Below, piece after piece: positions 55,176 to 64,000 of a stretch of DNA of 64,000 nt. Position 1 is the first letter of the stretch, and the number at the start of each line of letters is the position of its first letter. A model generated the notes under the pieces. The model made no database searches and was not told where the DNA came from. It saw only the letters and a list, made by a program, of their open reading frames with translations. A program made the translations under genes and the position numbers. The stretch is from Hermetia illucens (Eukaryota; Arthropoda; Insecta; Diptera; Stratiomyidae): NCBI RefSeq assembly GCF_905115235.1, contig NC_051852.1, positions 32,933,199 to 32,997,198 on the forward strand, written 5' to 3'.

Positions 55176-55972
55176 AAAAACAAGTCGAGAAACCGGAAGC
55201 TGGACGTTTCAGGTATCAAAGGTTTTGTGAATTTTTTTTATAAAGAGATTTGAGTGTGCATTTGACCCATTAGTACGTAGCGCGTAATATATGCATATAT
55301 TACGTGAAAATATCCACTTTCAAGTGATATTGAGTCTTAAATTTGCACAGAAGCGACAACTTTGGCCTATTATATCTTTGTTAGCAATAGTGCGATTTTC
55401 ACCAAATCTTGCAGTCATACTCTATGCTGTAGCTTATATTGATGAAATTTCGTTATTCTAGGATGAACTTAAGGTTTTCCCTGCGAATTACTAAAAATTG
55501 TAGTAATGTACTATTGTTAATTTTATTTGAACAGATATCGGTATGGAATGTATTTCGGAGCCTAGGCATCATACAGTGGCAGACTCCTGATTTTTTTTAG
55601 ATTTTTCGGTTATGTAGTTTCTGAGAATTGGCCCGTTAAAGAAATAATCGCTTTCAACCCCCCGCACTCCCCAGCTTCCCAGGAAATGTCAAAACTAAGA
55701 CCGGTTTCGAAAAGTAATAACCGAAACCATTCATTTGATACCCCACATGACTATATGTGATGGAAAAAAAATGCACAACCCCTTGTATGGAGAGCCCCCC
55801 TCCCCTTAAATTCTACGTAAAAGGATGCAATTCACTGTATGCGTGGGAGTTCACAGTTCCACCAAATTTGGTGTCAATCGCTATAACGGTCTCCGAGAAA
55901 AACGCTTGTGATGGACAGGCAGACAATTAGACAGTAAACCGATTTTAATGAGGTTTTGTTTTACGCAAAACT
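55176..55972 (+). mobile_element. Hairpin-tail family, coding-free copy
   Basis: The head AAACAAGTCGAGAAACCGGA leads into about 740 bases parallel to 29051-29812. It ends in GACAATTAGACAGTAAACCG and a terminal hairpin (AGGTTTTGTTTTACGCAAAACT, in two parts around 55951-55972). No pol sequence lies between head and tail, unlike the composites at 29051 and 10183. Confidence 0.8.
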
Positions 55973-55984
55973 AGCCGCAAAGTT

Positions 55985-56430
55985 AAGTTGATCGAGATAG
56001 CTGAGGCTGTAAAGATATCAAAAGAGCGTGTTGGACATATAGTGCATGCATTTTTGGGTATATGAAAGCTCCGTTCAAATTGGGCGCCGCGAGAGCTCAC
56101 ACTCGGGCAAAAGCAACAAGAAGTTGACGATTCTGAGCCGTGTTTGAAGCTCTTCCTTCATAAAAAAACCCGAATTTACATGTCAATATATGACATTATT
56201 TCACACCAGAATCAAATCGTCATCCGAATGGACTGACTGCTGACTAAGCCTTTTTCCTATTCTCAGACCTCAAGAGAAGGCAAGGCTGAAAGAAATTAAA
56301 TGGCGATGAAGAGGTAATTGCCGAAAATGAGGTCTATTTTGAGGCTAAAGGCAAAGCAAAAAAAATGGTATGGAACTTTGTGTGCACCTATCGGAATAAT
56401 GTTTCACCTCGCGCGCTAAACTGTAAATCC
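55985..56430 (+). mobile_element. Mariner transposase relic
   Basis: The frame at about 55990 reads KLIEIAEAVKISKERVGHIV, a break, then KLRSNWAPRELTLGQKQQ and SEPCLKLFLHKK. This is the helix-turn-helix and following region of mariner transposase (REIAEAxxISxxxVxxIL, WVPRxLTxxxKxxR). A second piece near 56310-56390 reads GDEEVIAENEVYFEAKGK, like the C-terminus. The catalytic DDD core between them is missing. Inverted terminal repeats were not found. It is dead. Confidence 0.78.
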
Positions 56431-56439
56431 AAATTTAAA

Positions 56440-56630
56440 AAATAACTGCTTGACCGGCCACGTGGACGTGTAAAACCCATGACCAAGTGCTGCGTTCGAA
56501 AGAGAAGATCCACGATGAATCGTATTCTCGAATAATCTTCCTCTTGCCTCAGATGCATCGTGAGGCGAGGTATTTGAAGTTCCCACTCTGCCCTGGCATT
56601 CTCAGGTCATTCTATTGGAGGATGCGCGTT
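56440..56630. repeat. Gamma repeat, copy 1
   Basis: GAGAAGATCCACGA, a CCTCTTGCCTCAGAT-type block and GTGAGGCGAGGT are shared in order with 61805-61955. The family is unknown. Confidence 0.6.
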
Positions 56631-56849
56631 TAATTAGGGGGAGTATTTTTGGCGCTAGAGAGACGTAAGGTAAAAGGAGGTCTACAAACCGAAAAGAATT
56701 TATCTGAAATTCGTATTCTTACTATATTCAGGCAAAGAAAAACAAAACGACAGAAAGAAAATAACAAAAAGGAAATGAAAATGAGTTATGGAAATTAAAA
56801 ATAATATTAAATTATAATCTAAGTAATTATAATCTCCGTAGGCTGACCC

Positions 56850-59475
56850 AAGCCCGGTTGTGAAAGGAGGAGGAATGGAACTATGCAGTCTTGCAGATTT
56901 CTCATTGAGGGAGCTATCACCGCACGTAACAGTTAGGTATAAAATGCAAATTCATCTAACAAGAAGAAAAAGGAACCTAATAGACAGTACGACGTCGAAA
57001 GTGGTAATATTGGGGCGGCTCGCTGCAACTATTTCGGCACTATCTGTGGCAACCATTTCAGCAGGTTCGCGTAGGCAGCGGATAGTGAGGAAATGAACCT
57101 CTTTATTATCCACTCCTACAACGAAGGAACCATTAGAGAGGGGGGGGGGGGGGGGGGGGGCTAGGGTACAACAGATATTAGTCCCGCAATTCGCGCACAT
57201 GGCTGTCCAGCGGATCGCGGACTAGTACCGTTTTATTACTCGCAACGAGGCAATCCCGGCCATCATCAGGGAGCGTGTTCGACTTGAGGTCATCGCGGAA
57301 ACAGGTGACCAAGAGTCGATGGAAGTAGAGGCGATAGCATCAACAACACCTCGCCGAACTACAGGTAACAGTTTCAATACTCGCACTCTCCTTCTTCGTC
57401 CAGCTGAAGTCTTCACTGAGGTTCGGGACGGATTGGAAAGTGCGTGTATAGAATTCTCGGAATTGAATCCTGTGAGTAGACCTGGTATTCCCAGGCTATA
57501 TGCATCTCCAATAACTCCGAGAATACTATCTCAAATCAGTAATCAGTTTGCATCTCGACTGTGTGCTAATATGTCACTGCAATCCTAACAGAGTATCCAG
57601 AAAGTGCAGTTTTCGGTAACGGAAGCGAAAGAGTAATGGGGTGGACTTTGGCCGTTGCTCGCCCAGCATGCTGAATGGGTCACCGCGGAAGACACCCGCC
57701 ATGCCAATACGCCTGGCATGAATTTTGCGGATATTACCAAAGAGGAAGTTCGATGAGCCATAAACACCTCAAAGAACTGGCGCGCCCAGGTCTCGATCGG
57801 GTGCAGAACTTCTGGTATAAGAAATTTACCAGCGCACACAATCGGTTGGTACATAGCATAAATCAGGTCATGAGTCGGCTGGAGGAATTTCTACCCATCC
57901 TCACTGCGGAGATTACCTACCTTATCCCTAAGAAGCACACGGTTCAGGACCCCGTAGACACAAGACCGATTACTTGCTTACAAACCCTCTACAAATTCAC
58001 AACGTCCATTATTTGTGCGCGACTCGAGATCAACAACATTCTGTCCGAGGAACAGAAGAGCTGCCGAGTTGGGTCAAGGGGTTGCAAAGAGCATCTCATT
58101 ATCGACTCGAGAGTTGTACAACAAACAACTAGAGGCTAGATAAACCTGTTTAGTTTGTATATCGATTATGCCAAAGCTTTCGACAGCGTTTCCCAGACCT
58201 GGCTGATCGATGTCCTACATCTGTATCCCATTGATCTGAAACTAATAAAGTTTTTGGCGACAGTCATGGAAGGGTGGCATACCACTTTATCAGTGCCTTC
58301 ATCTGAGGGTGCCAATACTTCTGAGCGTATTCGTATACGGAGGGCCATCTTCCGCGGGGATTCTTTGAGTCTCCTTGGGTTTTGCATGCCACTGAACCCC
58401 CATCAGCCGTGATATTCGGATGGAATTTGGAAAAGACAAGTGCCGAATCCAAGCCATCCGCAAAGATCATCACGAGTCGCATGCCGGACATAGAATTGAT
58501 GAACCCCGCATCCAAGCTATGACCGAAACAAACTTCTGCAAATACCAGGGAATTCTGCAAGGAACCCATCCTCCAACTGGTGATCTGAAGGCGCCTCTGC
58601 TGTCCGAATCCCTGCGAGGCGTAAAGTTGATTATGAAATCGTACCTCTTGGGGAATAATAAGATAAGTGCATTGAATGTATCTATCACTGGCGTATGCAT
58701 TGGGAAGATTGGCGTGAACGAAAACCGATCTGGAAAACTTCCAGCGGCAGATACCAATATATAGTAATTACCTTTGGCAGCCATTTGTCAAAAAGATGGC
58801 TGCGTGCTGGGAAGCTCTCAGCGAAGAGGAAGAGATTTATGTGTGCAATTCCGGGGGCTTGATTGTCACCCGTTCTTACAAAAAAGTCATAATGAAAGAG
58901 CTGGAGGAAAACGACCAATGCAGAATGTACGGTTCTGGCAGCACTGTAATGGCACCTGTGCAATACGTAAACTGGCATCATATTGTATGTAAGGTGATTG
59001 ATCAAAACCCTGCATTCAAACATAGGCTGATCACGAGAACATGTTTGGTTTACCGATATGATATGCTTATAGCATGTTTTGGGACCGGCAAGTTTTAACT
59101 GATCGTATATTATTGAAATAAAATAAGTGGAAGAAGGAGGTAAACTATGACCCGCTGGCTCGGGAAATCAAAGAAATTTGGCATCACCAGCGGATAGTTA
59201 TAGTTCCGATAATATTTTCAGTTGCAGGTATTGTACCTAAATCCCTCAAGACTTTTCTGGATTTTCTGGAACTCTCACATAGTCTGGTTCAAACCAAGCA
59301 GAAGTGCACCATTCTGTCTACGTGTTCGATGTTGTTGGGAACTCTCGGTGGATTCTCCCATTAACCTACCACCGGTCACCACCACCAGATCCCCTTTATC
59401 TTTTAAGTTGGTAGGATCGTCTGAGGCTAAATGCTTGATACCTAGTGCTAGTATTAAGTAAAATCCAGCATCATT
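56850..59475 (+). mobile_element. R4/Dong-like LINE, copy C (most complete)
   Basis: An N-terminal part of unclear function (57200-57590, including SRPGIPRLYASPITPRILSQ) is followed by RT: PGLDRVQNFWYKKFTSAHNR, ITYLIPKKHTVQDPVDTRPI, a GCKEHLIIDSRVVQQTTRG block, YIDYAKAFDSVSQTWLIDVL (catalytic Asp) and DLKLIKFLATVMEGWHTTL. The YADD region is not clear. Post-RT sequence follows to a zinc-knuckle-like run (CRMYGS then NWHHIVCKV), and the end of the endonuclease is seen near 59155 (IVIVPIIFSVAGIVPKSLKT in a broken frame). The PD part of the nuclease shown in copy B is missing here. Confidence 0.82.
57140..57160 (+). repeat. Run of 21 G
   Basis: An uninterrupted run of 21 G lies in the N-terminal region of R4-like copy C. 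Such runs are rare and often mis-sized by sequencing, so the length is uncertain. Confidence 0.9.
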
Positions 59476-59829
59476 GTGAAAACTCAAAAATAAAACAAAT
59501 TTTCATTTCGAAATACAGGACCCGCGGAGCGTGATAATTGGCAAACCTCAGAGTGTAAAAATATTTGAAAAAAGAAGGAACATTACACATTATTGAATGT
59601 ATTCTCTTGTCAGTTTCACCTTGGAAAGACGGACGAAATACCGCTCAGATTTTCAAAGAAACTTTGCAGCCAAAAACATCGCTGGAAGGAAACGTAGATG
59701 ATAAGGCTTCACACATCGGCGAAGAATTACGGAAAGGGTGTAAGACTGATCATTTTAAATGACTGTGTAATGAAGCTGACTGACTGATCGAACCTTCCAC
59801 AAGAAATAGAGACGAATCTTTTTCCATAA
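59476..59829. other. Short stretch between two LINEs
   Basis: No gene recognised. A 65-codon frame at 59565-59762 may be the eroded start of the R1-type copy that becomes readable near 59830, but this is unproven. Confidence 0.35.
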
Positions 59830-62028
59830 ACTGTATACACAGCTAACCTTCCCAGGGCCTAGAAGCTGCGGAGAAAATAGTCGAAAATAAAGCGTCTGGC
59901 TTCAATATTATTCCCAGAAAGCTCTTAAGGCAGCAGCCATAATAGCGCCAAATATATTTACTGGGGCATTTGCTATATATCTTAAAGAAGGAGCATTTCC
60001 AACCCAATGGAAGAACCAGAAATTAGTACTCATTCCCAAGCGAGCATATACACCTTTCAAATAGTACTGGAAAACTATTCGAATGGATAGCCCACACCAG
60101 GTTACTTCAAATTTTCGACAAAGGCCAGTTCGGGTTTGGACAGAGAATGACTACATAGGGTGCAGTTAACGTGGTGGCTAACACAGCCAAAACCGTACTC
60201 AAGAGGGAAACACTGTTATTGTGAAGAATTTCTTCAATTCCGCGAAGCCTTTAATCAAAATAAACGCAAAGAGGTACCCAATGCGTATCGTTGTCGATTT
60301 CTTAATTGATAGGGTTTTGTGCTTTGATCTAGATGAAGGACCGAAATCATATCGAATGACATGCCGCGTCGCACAAGGGTCCATCCTAGGCCCACTCTTG
60401 CGGATAATTATGTATAGCGAAGTACTGATGCTAGATTTCTCTATGAATGGTTACGCGGATGACATAGAAGTGACGCTTGTTACGCGAGATCGAGATTTAC
60501 GTGAATGAAGCAGTTTATACCATCAAGCCAAAATGTACGTCTTGAAATATTAAAGTTGGTTCCCAAACCACACATTTCTACCCTGCGGACAAAGATTAAG
60601 TTTCAAATGACATGTGCAGTAGCAAAGACATATAACACCAGCGCACTTTTTCGCGAGAATGCTTCCAAATGTACATAGGTGGCCCGAGGCTGTTCGTCGA
60701 CTCCTTATTTTACAGGTGGTCAGCTCGATGATAGTGCTAGTATCTGCAGCCCCAGTGTAGGTGAATGCATTAGAAAAGAAAACACATTTGAAAAGAGACA
60801 TGGAAATTCCATATCAGGTCACTACAGTCCAACAAACAAACAAACAAAGTGACCTGCGTGATAGCAGGAATGATCCAGATTGATATTCTGCCGTGAAAAA
60901 AAAGCACCGTCTTTACAATCGAGTATATCTCACCGGAGAATCTTCTGACAGATCGCATGTAGTGAAACTACCGCAGAATGACAAGAAATGTAGACACAGG
61001 ACCCACAGAATCATATAGGACATTCGAAGATGGGAGGAGCAACCTACCAGGTAAAGTCGATTTTGACCTAACATAGGTTTTGAGCGGTCCCTTATTGCTT
61101 TGGGTGGGACGTTTAATGAACCGCATTGGAAACTATAACCGGGGAAAACTTAACAGCCGAAAATATGGTGGAGCATACGTTGAAATCGGAGGGGATATGA
61201 ACCGAGGTTGAAAAAGTGATAGCAGCCATTTAAAAAAAGGATAGAGAAGTCAGTCGGAAGGAAGAACAAGCGAGGGACACGAATGTGAATACGAATGCAG
61301 GATAAATTCTGATCTAATCACGCGAAGCAACACCATAGTCCCGCAGGGAGAGTAGACGGAGGTTGAGGTGGTCTTTTGGGTAAGAGTACCACATAACCGT
61401 CTATCAGGAGCCTCTACCTTCCATCAAAATCCATGGCCATTTGTAATGATATAACTAGATAGAAAGATCAGATCGATCATCTTAAGTGGCCGACAACGAT
61501 CTAGAGGGCAGAGCCATCCTAGAAACCTAAAAAAAAATTGGCTATGTTCACCATGAAGGTCCGCCCACAAAGATTGAAGCTCCATCAAAGTGCTCGGTCG
61601 ACACGTTCTTGCACGCCTCTGTGCTAGCCAGGCTCGGGAATGTGGGGGGGGGGGGGGTCCTTTGAGCGCTCCCTTACGCTTCATTACTATAAATCAACGT
61701 GTCTATTCCGATGCGTGGGTCCACACCGGATTCCAAAATAGATATTAATAAGGACTTCGCGGCGGCCTATCGAATAATAACCAGAACGCGACTAAAATGG
61801 GAAAGTAAATAAAAAAACGGCTCGACCGCGCGCGTGGAGCCGTAAGTCTCCGGACCCGAGTGCCGCGATCAAGGAGGAGAAGATCCACGACGGATCACGG
61901 TCCCAATTATTGCCTCTTCCGCCTCAGATCTTGTATGAGGCCTCGACATCCTCAAGCCAGTTTATCATTTTTGAAGATGTCCAATAAACCAATTTTAATA
62001 AGGCTTTGCTCTACAGAAAACCTTAAAA
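59830..62028 (+). mobile_element. R1-clade LINE, broken, with an insertion in its 3' UTR
   Basis: Broken frames give ENKASGFNIIPRKLL, KEGAFPTQWKNQKLVLIPKR, then DRVLCFDLDEGPKSYRMTC, RVAQGSILGPLLRIIMYSEV and GYADDIEVTLV (the catalytic YADD box intact). The C-terminal part near 60710-61260 parallels 29813-30510. The 3' UTR (to about 61430) is interrupted by about 550 bases that include a G-run (61644-61657) and gamma copy 2. The tail TTAATAAGGC then GAAAACCTTAAAAAT at 61998-62028 marks the end. Confidence 0.75.
61805..61955. repeat. Gamma repeat, copy 2
   Basis: It parallels 56440-56630 (GAGAAGATCCACGACGGATC, CCTCTTCCGCCTCAGATC, ATGAGGCCTCGAC). It lies inside the insertion that splits the R1-type 3' UTR. 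Confidence 0.6.
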
Positions 62029-62640
62029 ATATGTGACTGGCAAGGGAAGTAAAGAAAAAAACCGGCTGAATATATGTACCGTGAGATAATGAGCAGACCC
62101 CAGATGTCTAGCCTAATCTATGGCAACTGTCTTTACACATCTCGGAGCATTCAGTTCTTTGCTCCTTTCACTCAATTCGGGGTGTTCGATTTGGATATCA
62201 TACAGATCACGGATTGCACTTCCTGTGTTGCAAATCTTCTAAATTATAACGAAAGAAATGAAAGAATAAAGATATAAATAAAATTGAACCGAAGGCAGAA
62301 GTTGTTCAGATACCGAAAGACCTCTGACTGACTTTCAGAAGGGTCTTGGATACTAGGCTTCTGTGGAACGTTTCCTAGTACTCCAGACGAAGAATATGTT
62401 GAATGATAAGTAAAGACCTTCTGTCGTTGTAAGGCTACTGATATCAGTTCCAAAACCGATGGCGGAGCCACTGAAACCTGAGGATTAAAGTATATCTAAA
62501 AGGCAGTACCCACACTCAATGGCCCTGGACCTGCGAATATATTAGGGAGCTTATCCGTACATCCACAAGTCTGGTCCGTTGAGTGTATATACTACTTATT
62601 AGTTTTGTTGTGCTGGGGATACCTTTCCAGCTCGGACAAT
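62029..62640. other. Unrecognised stretch
   Basis: No gene recognised. Small frames at 62074-62277 (+) and 62244-62471 (-) have no family pattern. Confidence 0.35.
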
Positions 62641-62642
62641 AA

Positions 62643-62660
62643 CCCCACGTTGGGCGCCAA
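62643..62660 (-). other. Possible primer-binding site of a fossil LTR element
   Basis: On the - strand, TTGGCGCCCAACGTGGGG resembles the TGGCGCCCAACG-type primer-binding site of many insect LTR retrotransposons. No partner LTR or pol was found nearby. If real, this is a remnant of an old, broken element. Confidence 0.35.
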
Positions 62661-63034
62661 TTATAACAATAGTGAGTGGACCTTACATTTGCCGTCTGTT
62701 TCAGTTGATAATCATTCGCAACCTCAGAAATTGTGGTTGCAGTCCATTCCGAGAAAATTTTTCAATTCAATCCGGTAAATAACTACAAAAAGCAGTTAGC
62801 GGTGAGATGATGGTAATATTTCACGTCGGATGCAAAAGGAGCTGCTATCAGATACTGCAGTAGAATGGAACAAATTGAAGAGGGATGGCATTAAAGCAAA
62901 GCAGATAGTTTTATACAAAAAACTCAGCAGCAGGGAGCTCGCATTGGTTTAAGAAATTAACAATTATCTCCCTCATTTTTTTTTTTAAAGACACTGCGAA
63001 AGGGTAAGTCATTTAAATTGAATCAAATAAAAAC

Positions 63035-63040
63035 TTTAAT
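63035..63040 (-). terminator. Possible poly(A) signal of OBP7
   Basis: ATTAAA on the - strand lies about 52 bases after the TAG stop. No AATAAA overlaps the stop in this gene. Confidence 0.45.
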
Positions 63041-63091
63041 GTTCACATCGTATAAATCTGCTTACACTTTTATAAATCACAGTCTCGAATT

Positions 63092-63548
63092 CTATGCCGA
63101 CGCCTTCTTAGTAACATACTTGTTATCACGCAAGCACCTCATATTGACTCCAGCCCATGTACACGTATCAGCCCCTGGAAGTGGGGCGAAACACCGCTCC
63201 AAATTCTCTCTGGTTACCTCATAACCATTAGCCTCGAACACTTGCAAAGACCGATCTATGTCATAACCTTTGCGATCATTCCAGATTCCAGATTTCGAGC
63301 CCACACAACGAATATAACAATAGGTATCTCGGTCATTAGGATATTGTTCCTTCCTGATTTTGTTAGCTGTCTCTTCCGGTACATTTCCTTCCTTCAAGCA
63401 GTCATCACGATGTTGCTTGAATTGCTCTTTCGTTGGGGTAGACCAATTGGCAAAAACCTAAGAAAAGGCTTGAAATATCGTCTTGAATCTGCAAACAGAA
63501 AATACTTACGACGGCAAAAATTGCGCAGAAAATTATCAACGACTTCAT
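63092..63548 (-). CDS. Odorant-binding protein-like, paralog 7 (most diverged)
   Basis: The predicted protein has 134 residues on the - strand. Exon 1 (63548-63510) encodes MKSLIIFCAIFAV, the donor is GTAAGT, the intron is 63509-63458 (52 bases, the shortest), and exon 2 is 63457-63092, starting VFANWSTPTKEQF. The signal peptide probably ends after VFA. Six cysteines are present, but C1-C2 is X26, not X28 as in the others; X3, X37, X9 and X8 follow. CYIRCVGSKSGIWNDRKGYD and NKYVTKKASA show the family link, while most other residues differ. The phase and position of the intron are the same, so it is an older paralog of the cluster. No break is seen. Confidence 0.92.
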
Positions 63549-63640
63549 CTTAAGATCTTAAGCAAGCTATGTTCACAGATAGGGCTACACCGCGAAACTG
63601 GCGAAATTTCTAATAAATTTGGTAAAATTTATACAAATTA
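63549..63640 (-). promoter_or_regulatory. OBP7 promoter
   Basis: On the - strand, TATAAA lies at 63633-63628 and a CAGTTT initiator-like motif at 63600-63595, with the start A at 63599, 34 bases from the first T. The leader is about 51 bases. The CTCCTGGAGC block and the distal motifs of the other genes are not present. Confidence 0.65.
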
Positions 63641-64000
63641 TTAGGCAATACGAGGGGAGAGGTACTGATAACCTTTGGGGTGTTCGTCATACAAGATTCT
63701 CTGCAGCACAGTCCTAGCCACAACTATTCAAACCTAGACCGGCGGAACACTTTCTCTCGAACAATCTAAAAGATTCCTATCTCCGCAGTGTTATCTCTGT
63801 GATTCTATCAACATTTTTTCGGGACCAACTGTACGATAACTGGCGGATTTGTTTGACTGATTAACAGGTTTATGTCAATGTAATTTAAGATTCGGGGAAA
63901 AATTATCTGTAAATAAATATGGAGTTTCAATGTTGTTTTTTATACGTGGGAGATTTATACTTTTTAGTAATGAAACTTTCATGTCAAGATATGGTTTTTG
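63641..64000. other. Intergenic, window edge
   Basis: No gene or repeat recognised in the last 360 bases. Confidence 0.4.

Noticed and set aside
61424-61684. A proline-rich protein on the - strand
   Set aside because: The run of prolines is only the reading of the 14-G run at 61644-61657. The rest has no domain.

Overview
This window reads as nuclear DNA of an insect, most likely a fly (Diptera). It has short introns of 52-64 bases with GT/AG ends, TATA and initiator core promoters, and a tandem family of secreted six-cysteine proteins of the classic odorant-binding protein (OBP, PBP/GOBP) type. These sit in a sea of old non-LTR retrotransposons. The species cannot be fixed from the sequence alone.

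Host genes. Seven OBP-type genes are present, each with two exons. A 13-codon first exon carries most of the signal peptide, a short phase-0 intron follows, and one second exon of 354-366 bases holds the mature protein. Five lie on the + strand (starts at 4951, 12919, 20966, 28015, 42801) and two on the - strand (starts at 54342 and 63548). Genes 1, 2, 3, 5 and 6 are close paralogs, gene 4 is moderately diverged and gene 7 is the most diverged. Apart from gene 7 they share a duplicated upstream block. All seven have a TATA box and most have an initiator about 34 bases downstream. In four genes the AATAAA poly(A) signal overlaps the stop codon. No other intact host gene was recognised.

Between the genes lies an accessory landscape of degraded mobile elements: an RTE-clade LINE (RTE-A, seven pieces), a second RTE-like LINE (RTE-X), a LINE with a restriction-like endonuclease (R4/Dong-like, three pieces), R1-clade LINE copies, a Jockey-type LINE, a Penelope-like fragment, a mariner relic, and fossils of a BEL/Pao and a Gypsy LTR retrotransposon. 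Three non-autonomous families are visible. The first is a tRNA-derived SINE (five copies) whose 3' end copies that of RTE-A. The second is a hairpin-tailed family that looks like internal-deletion derivatives of the R1-type LINE. The third is a ~0.6 kb element (here called beta) flanked by 15-17 base target-site duplications in two RTE copies.

Layout: 1-4470 SINEs and LINE scraps; 4570-5410 OBP1; 5411-12400 beta, LINE relics and an R1 composite; 12520-13450 OBP2; 13450-20500 R4-like, Penelope and RTE-A; 20520-21530 OBP3; 21780-27810 Jockey, beta, R1; 27820-28520 OBP4; 29050-42050 R1 composite, RTE-X with beta, R4-like, hairpin family, BEL/Pao fossil, RTE-A; 42400-43255 OBP5; 44750-52845 LINE pieces, Gypsy fossil, RTE-A with beta; 53885-54640 OBP6 (-); 55176-62028 hairpin family, mariner, R4-like, R1; 63035-63640 OBP7 (-). 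The OBP genes are probably independent transcription units, since each has its own promoter and poly(A) signal.
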